NCBI GenBank assembly: GCA_001839685.1
Contig: MLAK01000972.1
Location: 1-42,254, forward strand
Source: Tritrichomonas foetus
Lineage: Eukaryota > Parabasalia > Tritrichomonadida > Tritrichomonadidae
Direction: 5' to 3'
DNA length: 42,254 nucleotides
Under the pieces are notes generated by a model that ran no database searches, had not been told where the DNA came from, and saw nothing but the letters and a program-made list of their open reading frames with translations. Made by a program: the position numbers and the translations under genes. Shown piece after piece: positions 9,778-17,971 of the stretch (position 1 is its first letter; each line of letters opens with the position of its first letter).

Positions 9778-11163
9778 CAAATCGTATGAAGTTGTATGTA
9801 TATCGGAAGAGTTGTCAATGAATATAGGGAGGGAATTCATAAGGTTCATAGATTGGACTATCTTCCAAAGGAATAAAAAGAAAGGTTTTAGATATCTAGG
9901 TGCATCATTACATTGAGAGAGAGCGAAAGGAAGTATTTGAGGAGGGTTTCCAACTAAATTAGGATATAGTGTTGTTGCATATTCCATAGATGAAGAATTA
10001 GTGTCACGATTAATGATCGTTATTTCTCTGTCCTCCACTTTAGATGTAGTTTCATTAATTGAGTTTTTATGAAAAGACAATTTACCTTCTTCTAAAGATA
10101 GGTGATTTGATGGAACAATAAGACCACCATCTTCAAACAAGATTGGTAAATCATCGACGATATTGGAGTCTTTGGAAATACCTATCCAAGGAGGAGTGTT
10201 GGTGTTATTATTATCATTGTTAAAAGGAACAAGATTATTATCATGTGGGTCTGTGTCTGAGTTATCGGTATCATAACAAAAGTGAAAAGTCTGAAAGTGA
10301 ATGTCTTTCTTAAGGAATATGATGTTATCCATCATGGGAATATGAAAAATATTCTCGTAAGTTGGAATAACACCCGTTCTATGAGCAGAATCTACAAAGA
10401 GGGAAAAGAAGCAACCAGATTTAAGCAATTCACTAAAATCATTATTATCGTTCATATGGTGAATGAGGTGATAGAAAAAGTCCTTGTTATTTTTTGTACA
10501 CGAATTACTATATGGCACAAAACAAGGGAGGGCTTTTGGAAAATCGAAGGATGGGAGGCTAATTGCCAAAGTTGAATTAGAAAGATTTGGAATAAAATTT
10601 GAAATATGTTGATTGAAAGGTTCTTTATAAGGTAAAAGATCATTATGAACATCAAAGATGTGTTTGAACCAAGTATCAATATCTTTAAAATTCATCAAAC
10701 AAAGTGGAAAAAGAGGACAAGGATAGCAATCTTTGTTCGGATAAAATTGTTTAGGGATAAATAGAAGTAAGTTCTCAATATCACGTTTAAAAAGGTACGA
10801 ATTATAAATAAATTTTGATTTGATTAAAGGATCAGTTGAAATATTCATAAAATCAGAAAGAAAATATGATGTATAGTCGATTTGAATTGGACTGAAGATG
10901 TTCGAATTACAATTTGATGGGATTTCGGAAAGATTTCGTATGGAGATTTCAGTTTGAAATTTAGAATCGGATGAAGAAGGTTTCTGTAGATTATCCTCAT
11001 CGGTAGAATCATCTGATTCAATATAACTTGGGGAAGGAGAGGATGATTCTTGGAATATTAAATCATTATAGGATAATTTTTGGTGAAAATCGATGAGAGT
11101 TGTATCATTCGATTCACTATCAGTAGCTGGACACGTACATGTAAAAATGGGTGTCTCAAACAT
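9679..11163 (-). pseudogene. Retrotransposon ORF, segment 1a: N-terminus with C2H2-like fingers
   Basis: The likely start is the ATG at 11161-11163 (MFETPIFTCTCPATDSESN), 50 nt inside the element; a more upstream in-frame ATG at 11253 lies in the flanking repeat and is not part of the element. The segment has an acidic Ser-rich stretch and two finger-like units, CPLFPLCLMNFKDIDTWFKH with a second His (about 10640-10720) and CTKNNKDFFYHLIHHM (about 10435-10500). It runs into the first 14-residue repeats and ends in TAA at 9679 after a frameshift. It probably bound nucleic acid; the exact function is unknown. Confidence 0.7.
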
Positions 11164-11201
11164 CGTGTAAAAAAAGTGCCGCGAGTACTTAAAAAGAAAA
11201 A

Positions 11202-11218
11202 GGGGCTGGCCAGAATCG
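11202..11218 (-). other. tRNA-Cys-like 3' tail at the 5' end of the retrotransposon
   Basis: Reading the minus strand, CGATTCTGGCCAGCCCC matches the last 17 bases of the tRNA-Cys gene with one mismatch and is followed at once by TTTTTCTTTTT. The last six of the flank bases (CGATTC) belong to the direct repeat. The element thus starts with a second copy of a tRNA tail plus a pol III-like T run. It could be sequence carried along from a previous tRNA-Cys site, or microhomology used at the 5' junction. Confidence 0.7.
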
Positions 11219-11524
11219 TGCCTAATACATCTGTGATGAATAGAGATACACAAGTCATGGGAGTTTTTATGGTGATGATCCAGAAGCTCTCTGATCTTTG
11301 AGATGAAATGGGGAATTCTATGTCACAAACTTAAAACATCAAAGGGAAACTCAATACTCATCATGCCAATAATGTTATTTAGGCAGGAGCCCAGAAAAAG
11401 AACAATTGCTTAATATTTTCGACAATTTTTTTTACAATTGATGAAATTTTTCTTTATTCTCCAATGTGCCGATAACCCTAGAAAAAAATAGAAAAAGAAA
11501 AATTTTACAGGGGCTGGCCGGAAT
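11213..11524. repeat. Right 312-bp direct repeat flanking the retrotransposon
   Basis: Identical to 4118-4429. On this side it continues seamlessly into the complete tRNA-Cys gene, so it represents the native downstream flank of that gene. The repeat contains no ORF of note. Confidence 0.9.
11498..11502 (-). terminator. Pol III terminator of tRNA-Cys
   Basis: A TTTTT run on the minus strand lies 6 bases after the tRNA 3' end, with another T run just beyond (11492-11496). A T run of this kind is the standard RNA polymerase III stop. Confidence 0.6.
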
Positions 11525-11580
11525 CGAACCGACTACCGGTGGATCTGCAATCCAATGCTCTACCAGTGAGCTACGGCCCC
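11509..11580 (-). tRNA. tRNA-Cys (anticodon GCA)
   Basis: The minus-strand sequence folds as a cloverleaf. The acceptor 5' strand is GGGGCCG, the D stem GCTC/GAGC, the anticodon loop TTGCAGA (GCA, cysteine) and the T arm GTCGG-TTCGATT-CCGGC; the gene ends in CAGCCCC with U at the discriminator position, which is characteristic of tRNA-Cys. The B box is GGTTCGATTCC. One acceptor pair is mismatched (C6 against A66). No intron is present and CCA is not encoded. This is the native gene that the retrotransposon struck; its 3' 16 bases are duplicated at 4414-4429. Confidence 0.93.
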
Positions 11581-11824
11581 TTTCATTTTGTTAAAAAGAA
11601 AAGTTCTTTTGATAAAATAATTAATGATGCCAAAAATTTCATTTTCACTGACACCTCTTTTCTTCACTCTTCTTCCAATAAGCTAAATAATGGATCTTTA
11701 ATTCCTTTTAGTCTTACCGAGAATCTCAAGGTAGCCTTCTTATTACTTCATCTTATTCAAAAAGTTGAATGAAATTGAATACCGACCTTTTTTTTTAAGA
11801 GCTTTATAATCGTTTCCGTGTTTG

Positions 11825-13693
11825 ATGTTTTCCTTTCGTCGCGTGTTCCCGACGCATTTGGCCAATGAAACACGGAACACGCGTACAAGAATATTAGGTG
11901 TTGTCAATCCAAATCAAATTCTTTATCTCGTTGTCACGTCGAATAAAACCGAGATCCTACTCGTCGATTTAAATGGCGATTCCAAAACAGTTTTGGCATT
12001 TAACCATTACTTGGATATTATCAGTGCGGATTTATCAAGTGATTTCGATCTTTTGGCATATACAGAACGAATCCCAAATGGTTTACGCTTTTCTTTTAAA
12101 TCCGTCCTTTGCCATCTTCATTCATTTTCAAACGTCAAAGTTTTCGAAGACATTTCGCCGATTACTTCATACTTTCTCCCGGATAATCGTGGATATCAAA
12201 TAGTTCATATTATTGGACATCGAATTGTCCACTTTCACGCTGCGCTGGTGAACAAGAAATTAATAATCAAGCAAATCAGAGGTGGCGCGAATATTTCAAA
12301 CTGTAGAAGCTTTTATTTCGATTCAAAATTATTATGCGCATTAACTCCTTCAAATGCTTCTTTGTTTACATTCAAAAATAAATCCTACTTTTCAACAGTC
12401 AAACCGCTAGAAATGCGTGAAGGTGTCAATCTTCCTGCAGAATTGGCAATTTTACCTTCAGTTACAGCAAATTATCCTTTTTATCGTTTTTCCAACGGTA
12501 ACATGTATGCTGTAAAAATTCGAAATGAATATGCAGTTATAGAACAGCTCTACAGAGGTCAAAACACACCATTGGCATTTTCAATAACTGTATTTGATCA
12601 ATTCATACCTACCAAAATTATAGAAGTCCCTAATGTTCAACCAGATATCCCCATAAATTTTGTTCATTATGAATCAGTTGTTTTTGTATTTGCCGTGAAC
12701 TGCTTTACTGCGATGATTGACTTCACTGTCCTTCCACCTGCCATTTATTTCCTTCCTCGCGCGCTTTGTACAGGTCCTACATCGAATTTAACAGTCACGA
12801 CAAATAATTTTACAATCGATATTGAAACAGGCGAAGTTTATCGTTTATCTATTTCACTTAAAGAAATTCCAAATATCGCGAATTTCAATGACACAACAGT
12901 CCTCAGAATTTTTGCAACATTGATCGCACGACTTCCTTCCTTCATATCCATCTCCTCCGTCATTCGCCGAATCCCAAACGAGCCAGACATTCTTCTCTGT
13001 TTCTTCCAAATCCTTTTCAAAATTGGAATGATGATGAATGTTAACAATAAGGTTGGTAGATTGAAACATGCAGGCCGCACAGTGAATGATTTAGTGGAAT
13101 TAAGACCACCGCTTTCTAAAGAGTTACTTTTCACACTAGAAGACATGGATCGTGAATTTCCATCGATCGGAAAATACACGCGAATTGATACTTTTTTGCT
13201 ACTTTTGAAACAATATAGAATGATGAATGTCAGAGATATTCAAAAAGTGGCAATCAGGCATTTGCAAATACAGAATAGACTTGTATTATCGTTAAGAGCA
13301 GCGATAGATGAATGGATAAACAAGTATTCGCCTGATGACGCTCACAAATTCGCTCTTTCAATAGCTTTACTGAGTGAAGCAAAGAACGCATCTACACCAG
13401 AAGTACCGTGCCTTGAACTCGAGTGTGAAGAGGCAGCAAATGAAATCTGTTCGGAAACAGTAAAGATGCATTTGAGATGTGCAAATTTGATAGGAATAGG
13501 GAATTTGACCAATAACCGTTATAGTGGTGAATTGAAATACTGGGGAGCAAGATTGCCACCAGAAATTAAGGAATTAAAGCGGGGAACTAGGATTAGTTCA
13601 ATGAGTAGTCTGATGGTTTCAAAGAAAAATGATCAGCATTGGTCTAGGTCAGATTTATCAAGTTCAGAAAGTTCAACTGTTACAGATTTATGA
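11825..13693 (+). CDS. Beta-propeller-like protein, possibly GSAP/pigeon family
   Basis: A 622-residue protein. The ATG at 11825 is the likely start; the codon before it is TTG. The N-terminal 400 residues are beta-rich and look like a divergent propeller (VLAFNHYLDIISADLSSDFD, then DLLAYTER). A middle segment with FVHYESVVFVFAVNCF and later FTIDIETGEVYRLSI recalls the gamma-secretase-activating protein (pigeon) family, where a GHFLHLLN-like segment precedes a DCxSGKxY-like one. The C-terminal part is helical. No membrane segment is seen. The match is by pattern only; another large propeller protein is possible. Confidence 0.6.
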   Translation: MFSFRRVFPTHLANETRNTRTRILGVVNPNQILYLVVTSNKTEILLVDLNGDSKTVLAFNHYLDIISADLSSDFDLLAYTERIPNGLRFSFKSVLCHLHSFSNVKVFEDISPITSYFLPDNRGYQIVHIIGHRIVHFHAALVNKKLIIKQIRGGANISNCRSFYFDSKLLCALTPSNASLFTFKNKSYFSTVKPLEMREGVNLPAELAILPSVTANYPFYRFSNGNMYAVKIRNEYAVIEQLYRGQNTPLAFSITVFDQFIPTKIIEVPNVQPDIPINFVHYESVVFVFAVNCFTAMIDFTVLPPAIYFLPRALCTGPTSNLTVTTNNFTIDIETGEVYRLSISLKEIPNIANFNDTTVLRIFATLIARLPSFISISSVIRRIPNEPDILLCFFQILFKIGMMMNVNNKVGRLKHAGRTVNDLVELRPPLSKELLFTLEDMDREFPSIGKYTRIDTFLLLLKQYRMMNVRDIQKVAIRHLQIQNRLVLSLRAAIDEWINKYSPDDAHKFALSIALLSEAKNASTPEVPCLELECEEAANEICSETVKMHLRCANLIGIGNLTNNRYSGELKYWGARLPPEIKELKRGTRISSMSSLMVSKKNDQHWSRSDLSSSESSTVTDL

Positions 13694-14106
13694 TATATTA
13701 TTGTAAATATAGAATTGTGAAATTAGTTTTTTTGATTATATATGCTTTTTTATTTTGATTTATCTTTGGTAGGAGCAAGAATCTGCTTTTTATGCAAGAA
13801 TTGTTTCAGAGATTTTTGTCTCAAATTCAAAATTCTCACAAATGAGTTTAGAAGTAGTCATAATAACATATAAAAAGTCATAATTAGCATTTCATTTGGT
13901 AGAATTTTTTATATTGTCATGACCATAAAATGCATTTTTATACATTTCGATCTTTTCTGCCATTTTTGATTTGTTTTTTAAAATATAGCATATTTGCATG
14001 TTATTGATGGAAAGCTTTAAACTCACATTTTCATGGCCATATTCGCATTGAAAACAAATTCAAATGATACCAACGGGGTTGGTCATTCAAATCATATCAC
14101 TTTTTC
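13694..14106. other. Intergenic region
   Basis: AT-rich spacer of about 410 bases. Apart from an initiator-like motif close to the next gene, I see no gene or RNA. Confidence 0.6.
14097..14106 (+). promoter_or_regulatory. Initiator-like element of the PRPP synthetase gene
   Basis: TCACTTTTTC sits immediately before the ATG. It fits the trichomonad initiator TCA+1Y(T/A), in which transcription starts at the A a short distance upstream of the coding region. The motif is short, so it is suggestive only. Confidence 0.45.
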
Positions 14107-15090
14107 ATGAGCGAAAATATCCTTCTTCTCTCTACCAAAAGCTCCCAATACTTCGCTGACGTTATCTATGACCACTTAACCAGCCTTAACTTCAAGATCA
14201 GCAAGTTGAACATCCAGCGCTCAATTTTCCCAGACGGTGAACATTATTATCGTTTGGACGTTCAAACAAACTTCGAACTCCTTGGCAAGACAGCCATATA
14301 CGTCTGCCCATTGACAGATGACGAAGAAATCCTCGAAGTTATCCGTGTCGGCCAAACCCTTGTTCAATATGGAGTTCGCCGTAGGGTCTTCATTATCCCA
14401 TTCCTTGCTTACTCCACCATGGAACGTGCCGTCCACCCAGGCGAAGTTGTTACCGCCAAGTGCACAATCCAAATGCTTTCCTCAATCGGATCAGTCGGAA
14501 ATGGAAACGTCTTCCTCCTCTTCGATCTTCACACAGCTGGTCTCCTCCACTACTTCGAAGGTTCCTGCATCCGCCTTGAAATCTACGGACAAAAGGTTCT
14601 CACCAAGGCCCTTCCACTCCTCAATTTCGACTCAAAGACATACATGTTCGCTTCAGCCGATCTTGGAAGAACCGCCTGGGTTAACGCTTTCGCTCGTGAC
14701 AACGGAACAGGCGTCGCCTTCATCCGTAAGATGCGTATCCACGTAAACGGCAAGGTCTCCACCCAAGTCTGCGAAGTCATCGGTGATGTCAAGGACAAGC
14801 ACGTTATCATCTATGATGATATGACAAGAACCGGAGGAACACTCATCCACGCCGCCGAAACATACATGGAAAAGGGCGCTCTCTCCGTCGATGTCATGAT
14901 CTCCCACCTGGCCCTCATCAGCGAGAAAGAAATCAACGCAATGCTCAGCTCTCCAATCAGGAAGATCGTTGCCACAAACTCCCACCCCAAGTCCCAACAC
15001 CCAATGATCCTCAACAACGACAAATTCGTCATCATCGACTGCTGCCCAGAATTCGAAGAGTGCCTTGAGGAAATTCTTCCAAAGGACTAA
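14107..15090 (+). CDS. Ribose-phosphate pyrophosphokinase (PRPP synthetase)
   Basis: A 327-residue protein that makes PRPP from ribose 5-phosphate and ATP, the precursor for nucleotide salvage; trichomonads depend on salvage. FPDGE is at residues 41-45, FDLHT around 139-143, the SADLGR segment near 183-188, and the PRPP-binding loop VIIYDDMTRTGGTL at 233-246. The length fits the family (about 310-330). The loop reads DDMTRTGGT rather than the bacterial DDMxDTAGT, as in more divergent eukaryotic homologues. The gene is noticeably richer in C-ending codons than its neighbours, which suggests high expression. Confidence 0.92.
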   Translation: MSENILLLSTKSSQYFADVIYDHLTSLNFKISKLNIQRSIFPDGEHYYRLDVQTNFELLGKTAIYVCPLTDDEEILEVIRVGQTLVQYGVRRRVFIIPFLAYSTMERAVHPGEVVTAKCTIQMLSSIGSVGNGNVFLLFDLHTAGLLHYFEGSCIRLEIYGQKVLTKALPLLNFDSKTYMFASADLGRTAWVNAFARDNGTGVAFIRKMRIHVNGKVSTQVCEVIGDVKDKHVIIYDDMTRTGGTLIHAAETYMEKGALSVDVMISHLALISEKEINAMLSSPIRKIVATNSHPKSQHPMILNNDKFVIIDCCPEFEECLEEILPKD

Positions 15091-15614
15091 ACCACTGTAT
15101 ATCATAACACTATATTTATTTAATTTAATATGATTGGGTTAAATAAACAAACTTTTTGGCTGATGTTTTGCTTCATTTTTTCACTTTTCTACATTTTGAA
15201 TCGATTTTAATCGTTTTTTGTCACATTGTTATTTTTCGTGTATTATTCGTGTTTTTTCAATGTCGAATAGATCTTATTTGTGTTATACATCTGCAAGTTG
15301 TATTATTGCAGTTCATGAAGATAATAAATTATCAATTCGATTGTTTTTTCATAAAATGATACAAATGAAGATGTGAAATTTTTGTCAGAAAGTCACCTTT
15401 AGAATAATGAAGCTGATGAACATATACGTTTAGAAGTTTTTTTGTTCAGGTGAATCTAAATAATTATTGATCGTAAAGTATTTACCGCTAAACAAAAGCG
15501 AAACAAAATTACCACTCTATCATGAACTTTTTCACATGATAATGGATTGAGAGATCAATATGCTTTTTAATTTTTAAGAAGGTTTGTTTGAAGAAATATT
15601 ACTATTTTTAAAAA
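15091..15614. other. Intergenic region
   Basis: About 520 bases, T-rich, with only a short hydrophobic frame at 15156-15359 that looks like an AT-composition artefact. Nothing recognisable. Confidence 0.6.
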
Positions 15615-16082
15615 ATGGCACGTTATAAGGATATATTTACAAATCACTTGATTCTTGATGAGAGATACCAACTCACAGAAGATGCTGAGAAAGGTGTCTA
15701 CCTTGTGCGTGGTAAGTTCAAGGCCATCTTCAATGAAGATCTTCCACCCGATAATCCGAACTCAGTCGATGTCGCAATAAACCTTGTTCGCGATTTCCAA
15801 TTGGTCGAAATCAACTGGACAAAAGACAAGCTCATTTTATGGGCTAAAGATTATGTTCAGATGATCAAACAACAGCATCAAATGAACACCATCGAACAAT
15901 CAAATCCATTCGTTCTTTCGTTCGCTCACTTAGTTCGCTGGGTATCCGCCAAATTCCGCGATTTTCACTTTTATCGTCCACCTGGTGAACAAACACAAAC
16001 TGTAATTTTCTGCTCATTCCTCGAAGACGAAATTACACCAGTCTTTTGGTATCCAAAGTGGTCTGTCGTCAAAGAAGAATAA
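15615..16082 (+). CDS. Small conserved-looking protein of unknown function
   Basis: 155 residues, beginning MARYKDIFTNHLILDERYQL. The composition is that of a folded soluble protein with aromatic residues throughout (FVLSFAHLVRWVSAKFRDFH, and a C-terminal FWYPKWSV). No signal peptide or membrane segment is visible. Codon use is similar to the preceding PRPP synthetase, supporting a real gene. I do not recognise a family. Confidence 0.75.
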   Translation: MARYKDIFTNHLILDERYQLTEDAEKGVYLVRGKFKAIFNEDLPPDNPNSVDVAINLVRDFQLVEINWTKDKLILWAKDYVQMIKQQHQMNTIEQSNPFVLSFAHLVRWVSAKFRDFHFYRPPGEQTQTVIFCSFLEDEITPVFWYPKWSVVKEE

Positions 16083-16397
16083 ATTTTTGCACTATGATCT
16101 CTTTGATCGGATTTATCTTTTTTTATCTTTTTATTTTAATTTGTATGATTTTTCTCGTATTTTTTTACTTATTTGGATTGAGAAAATATGTTTTGAAGTG
16201 TTAAACGATTCACAATTGTGACTTTTTTTTAGATTATTGAATTGTTGATTCATAAGTTTCTTCACTAACATTTATTAAATATAATGTTAGTGGTGAAGCA
16301 ATTCATTTGATTCATAATTAATCATCATAAAATACAAGGTAAAAAAAAAAAAATTGAAATATTTCATATCAAAGAAAATAACAGGATTTATTATAAA
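16083..16397. other. Intergenic region between convergent genes, with hairpin
   Basis: Shared 3' region of two convergent genes. It contains an inverted repeat: ACTAACATT at 16264-16272 and AATGTTAGT at 16283-16291 with a 10-base A/T loop, extended imperfectly by CTTC/GAAG. It may help 3' end formation. No gene is seen. Confidence 0.5.
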
Positions 16398-17774
16398 TTA
16401 CATTGTTGAGTATTGTATTGATTGATTTGTATTTTGTCCTGGTTCTGGAATATCATTTCCACCTGGTCCTTTTAGACAAGTAATCGTTTCCCAACCCTCA
16501 AGAATACAATACCCAATTTCTGCAAAAATTTCATAAAACGGCAAAACGAGAATCCCTTTTAGAGCAAACTCAACTATCATTGATCCACCAATAAACACTG
16601 TAATGACTGACCATATAAAAATAATAAAGAAAGCCCCAAATGATGGTTTCTTTTCAATTTTAGGGATGTATATTTCTTTGTAACATGTTGCTGAAGTTTC
16701 CGCAACTATTTGAATTTCGTTTGTTAGTGATTGAACTGCATTCTTAACTTTCATTAAATTATTCGGGATATTCTCATTACATTGCATTTTTAATTCAACA
16801 TAATAATCACCTCGACCACCAAACATTAGGAAAGAATTTGAATGTAAGACAAAACCCCAGCGATAGTTGGCAACAGAAACACAGTGCTTATCTCCTAAGA
16901 ATCCATCCCAGCATTTCCAAATTGAAGCATTATCATCTGGACAAATATATCCTACTGGGCATTCACTTTCATTAGATGGATTGAAAATAAAAAATACATA
17001 TTCGAAAGTCTTTGGAGCTATGATTTGTAAAACTGTAGATTGAAAAGGTTCAAATTGGGTTAAGGAGTAATTAACATAATCTTCTTCAGTTTGTTGATAA
17101 AAATCAAATGATGGAAGTTCATCAAGAGGATTTTGTGAATTTGGGTAACTAGGAATAATTGGCTCTCTTGCATTGATTGGACATATTCCTGAAGAAAATT
17201 CAAAGTTGAATATAGATAGATCACCATCTTTAACAAATGTGGCGTTTTGGTTATTCGTAAAATCATTGCCTTTTGAACAATGGAGTGTAGCTTGAAATAT
17301 ATAGTTATGAAAACCAGGAACTTTATATCTATCTGGATTAGGCTTCATTGTATCATAGTTAAAAAACTGAGGATCTGCCGTAACAGAAATCTTATATTTA
17401 TTTTGATAGCCAATAGGATAACATAAATCTGATCCATTTAAAATCCAGCATAAAAAGGTATCAGAATCACCTATATCTTCTAAATCATGGCAGGAATTTT
17501 CGATCGGACATTTCATTGAGATTAGTGGTGAATAATACAATGTAACAGGGATGGATTCTGTTTTATTTTCATTGTTTATTAAGGTGAAATCATATTTTAA
17601 TAGTGCATTGTATTCTTTAAAAGCCTTTTTAAAATCAAATTTGGAATAATACATGGAATCTTTCCGAAAGTAATATGAATCTATTTTAGGATCATATGCT
17701 TTTTGTGGATAAGATAAATCAGGAAGTGGTGGCTCCCAAGAATTGATGAGGTAGATGATGTAGTGGAAAAGCAT
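16398..17774 (-). CDS. Type I membrane protein with two Cys-containing lumenal repeats
   Basis: A 458-residue protein with a hydrophobic N-terminal segment (MLFHYIIYLINS), a long lumenal part, one membrane helix (about 379-401, FIIFIWSVITVFIGGSMIVE) and a short cytosolic tail. The lumenal part seems to hold two related modules of about 140 residues, each with a CP(I/V)xxxC segment (MKCPIENSCHD and ECPVGYICPD), a C[WL]-containing segment and a later YxVxxxxxC. The layout resembles cargo receptors or Atg27/mannose-6-phosphate-receptor-like proteins, but I cannot assign a family. Confidence 0.75.
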   Translation of the reverse strand: MLFHYIIYLINSWEPPLPDLSYPQKAYDPKIDSYYFRKDSMYYSKFDFKKAFKEYNALLKYDFTLINNENKTESIPVTLYYSPLISMKCPIENSCHDLEDIGDSDTFLCWILNGSDLCYPIGYQNKYKISVTADPQFFNYDTMKPNPDRYKVPGFHNYIFQATLHCSKGNDFTNNQNATFVKDGDLSIFNFEFSSGICPINAREPIIPSYPNSQNPLDELPSFDFYQQTEEDYVNYSLTQFEPFQSTVLQIIAPKTFEYVFFIFNPSNESECPVGYICPDDNASIWKCWDGFLGDKHCVSVANYRWGFVLHSNSFLMFGGRGDYYVELKMQCNENIPNNLMKVKNAVQSLTNEIQIVAETSATCYKEIYIPKIEKKPSFGAFFIIFIWSVITVFIGGSMIVEFALKGILVLPFYEIFAEIGYCILEGWETITCLKGPGGNDIPEPGQNTNQSIQYSTM

Positions 17775-17971
17775 TGAAATTTTTTGATAAGTAAGTTAGA
17801 TGACCAGATAAAAACTGTTATTCAGAAAAAGTTTACATTTTACAATTGTAAAATCTCTATAACCCTTTTCCAAAAAATGTAACAAATAACTTGGAGAGAT
17901 GATAGATAGTTTATTTTTCCAAACACTCTGTACTAGAATAATACGGTTTTTACAGTCAATCGCAATTGATG

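Larger units (their letters stand above)
4430..11212 (-). mobile_element. Non-LTR retrotransposon with restriction-like endonuclease (R2/NeSL/CRE type)
   Basis: A 6.8-kb minus-strand element. In order it has a short 5' region, C2H2-like fingers, a 14-residue repeat array, a low-complexity linker, another finger, a reverse transcriptase (motifs KTKSVLIFKKGD, AFGSVSH, RRGVRQGCPLSPFLF/VKRGV and FADD), a CCHC knuckle and a PD...E endonuclease at the C-terminus. That order is typical of R2-like site-specific non-LTR elements. The 3' UTR is about 60 nt and lacks a poly(A) tail. The original single ORF ran from about 11163 to 4489 and is now interrupted by stops at 8555, 7403 and 6349 and frameshifts near 9680 and 7020. 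It lies between 312-bp direct repeats at a tRNA-Cys gene. It is not an LTR element: the repeats are outside it and carry host tRNA sequence. Confidence 0.85.

Noticed and set aside
4118..11524. LTR retrotransposon with 312-bp LTRs
   Set aside because: The repeats contain host tRNA sequence and are outside the element; the coding part is an R2-type RT with a C-terminal endonuclease and lacks protease, RNase H and integrase.
11539..11772. Plus-strand open frame overlapping the tRNA
   Set aside because: It begins inside the tRNA gene at a non-ATG codon region and has a low-complexity AT-driven composition.
14221..15105. Several frames antisense or out of frame to PRPP synthetase
   Set aside because: They result from the C-ending codon bias of the real gene.
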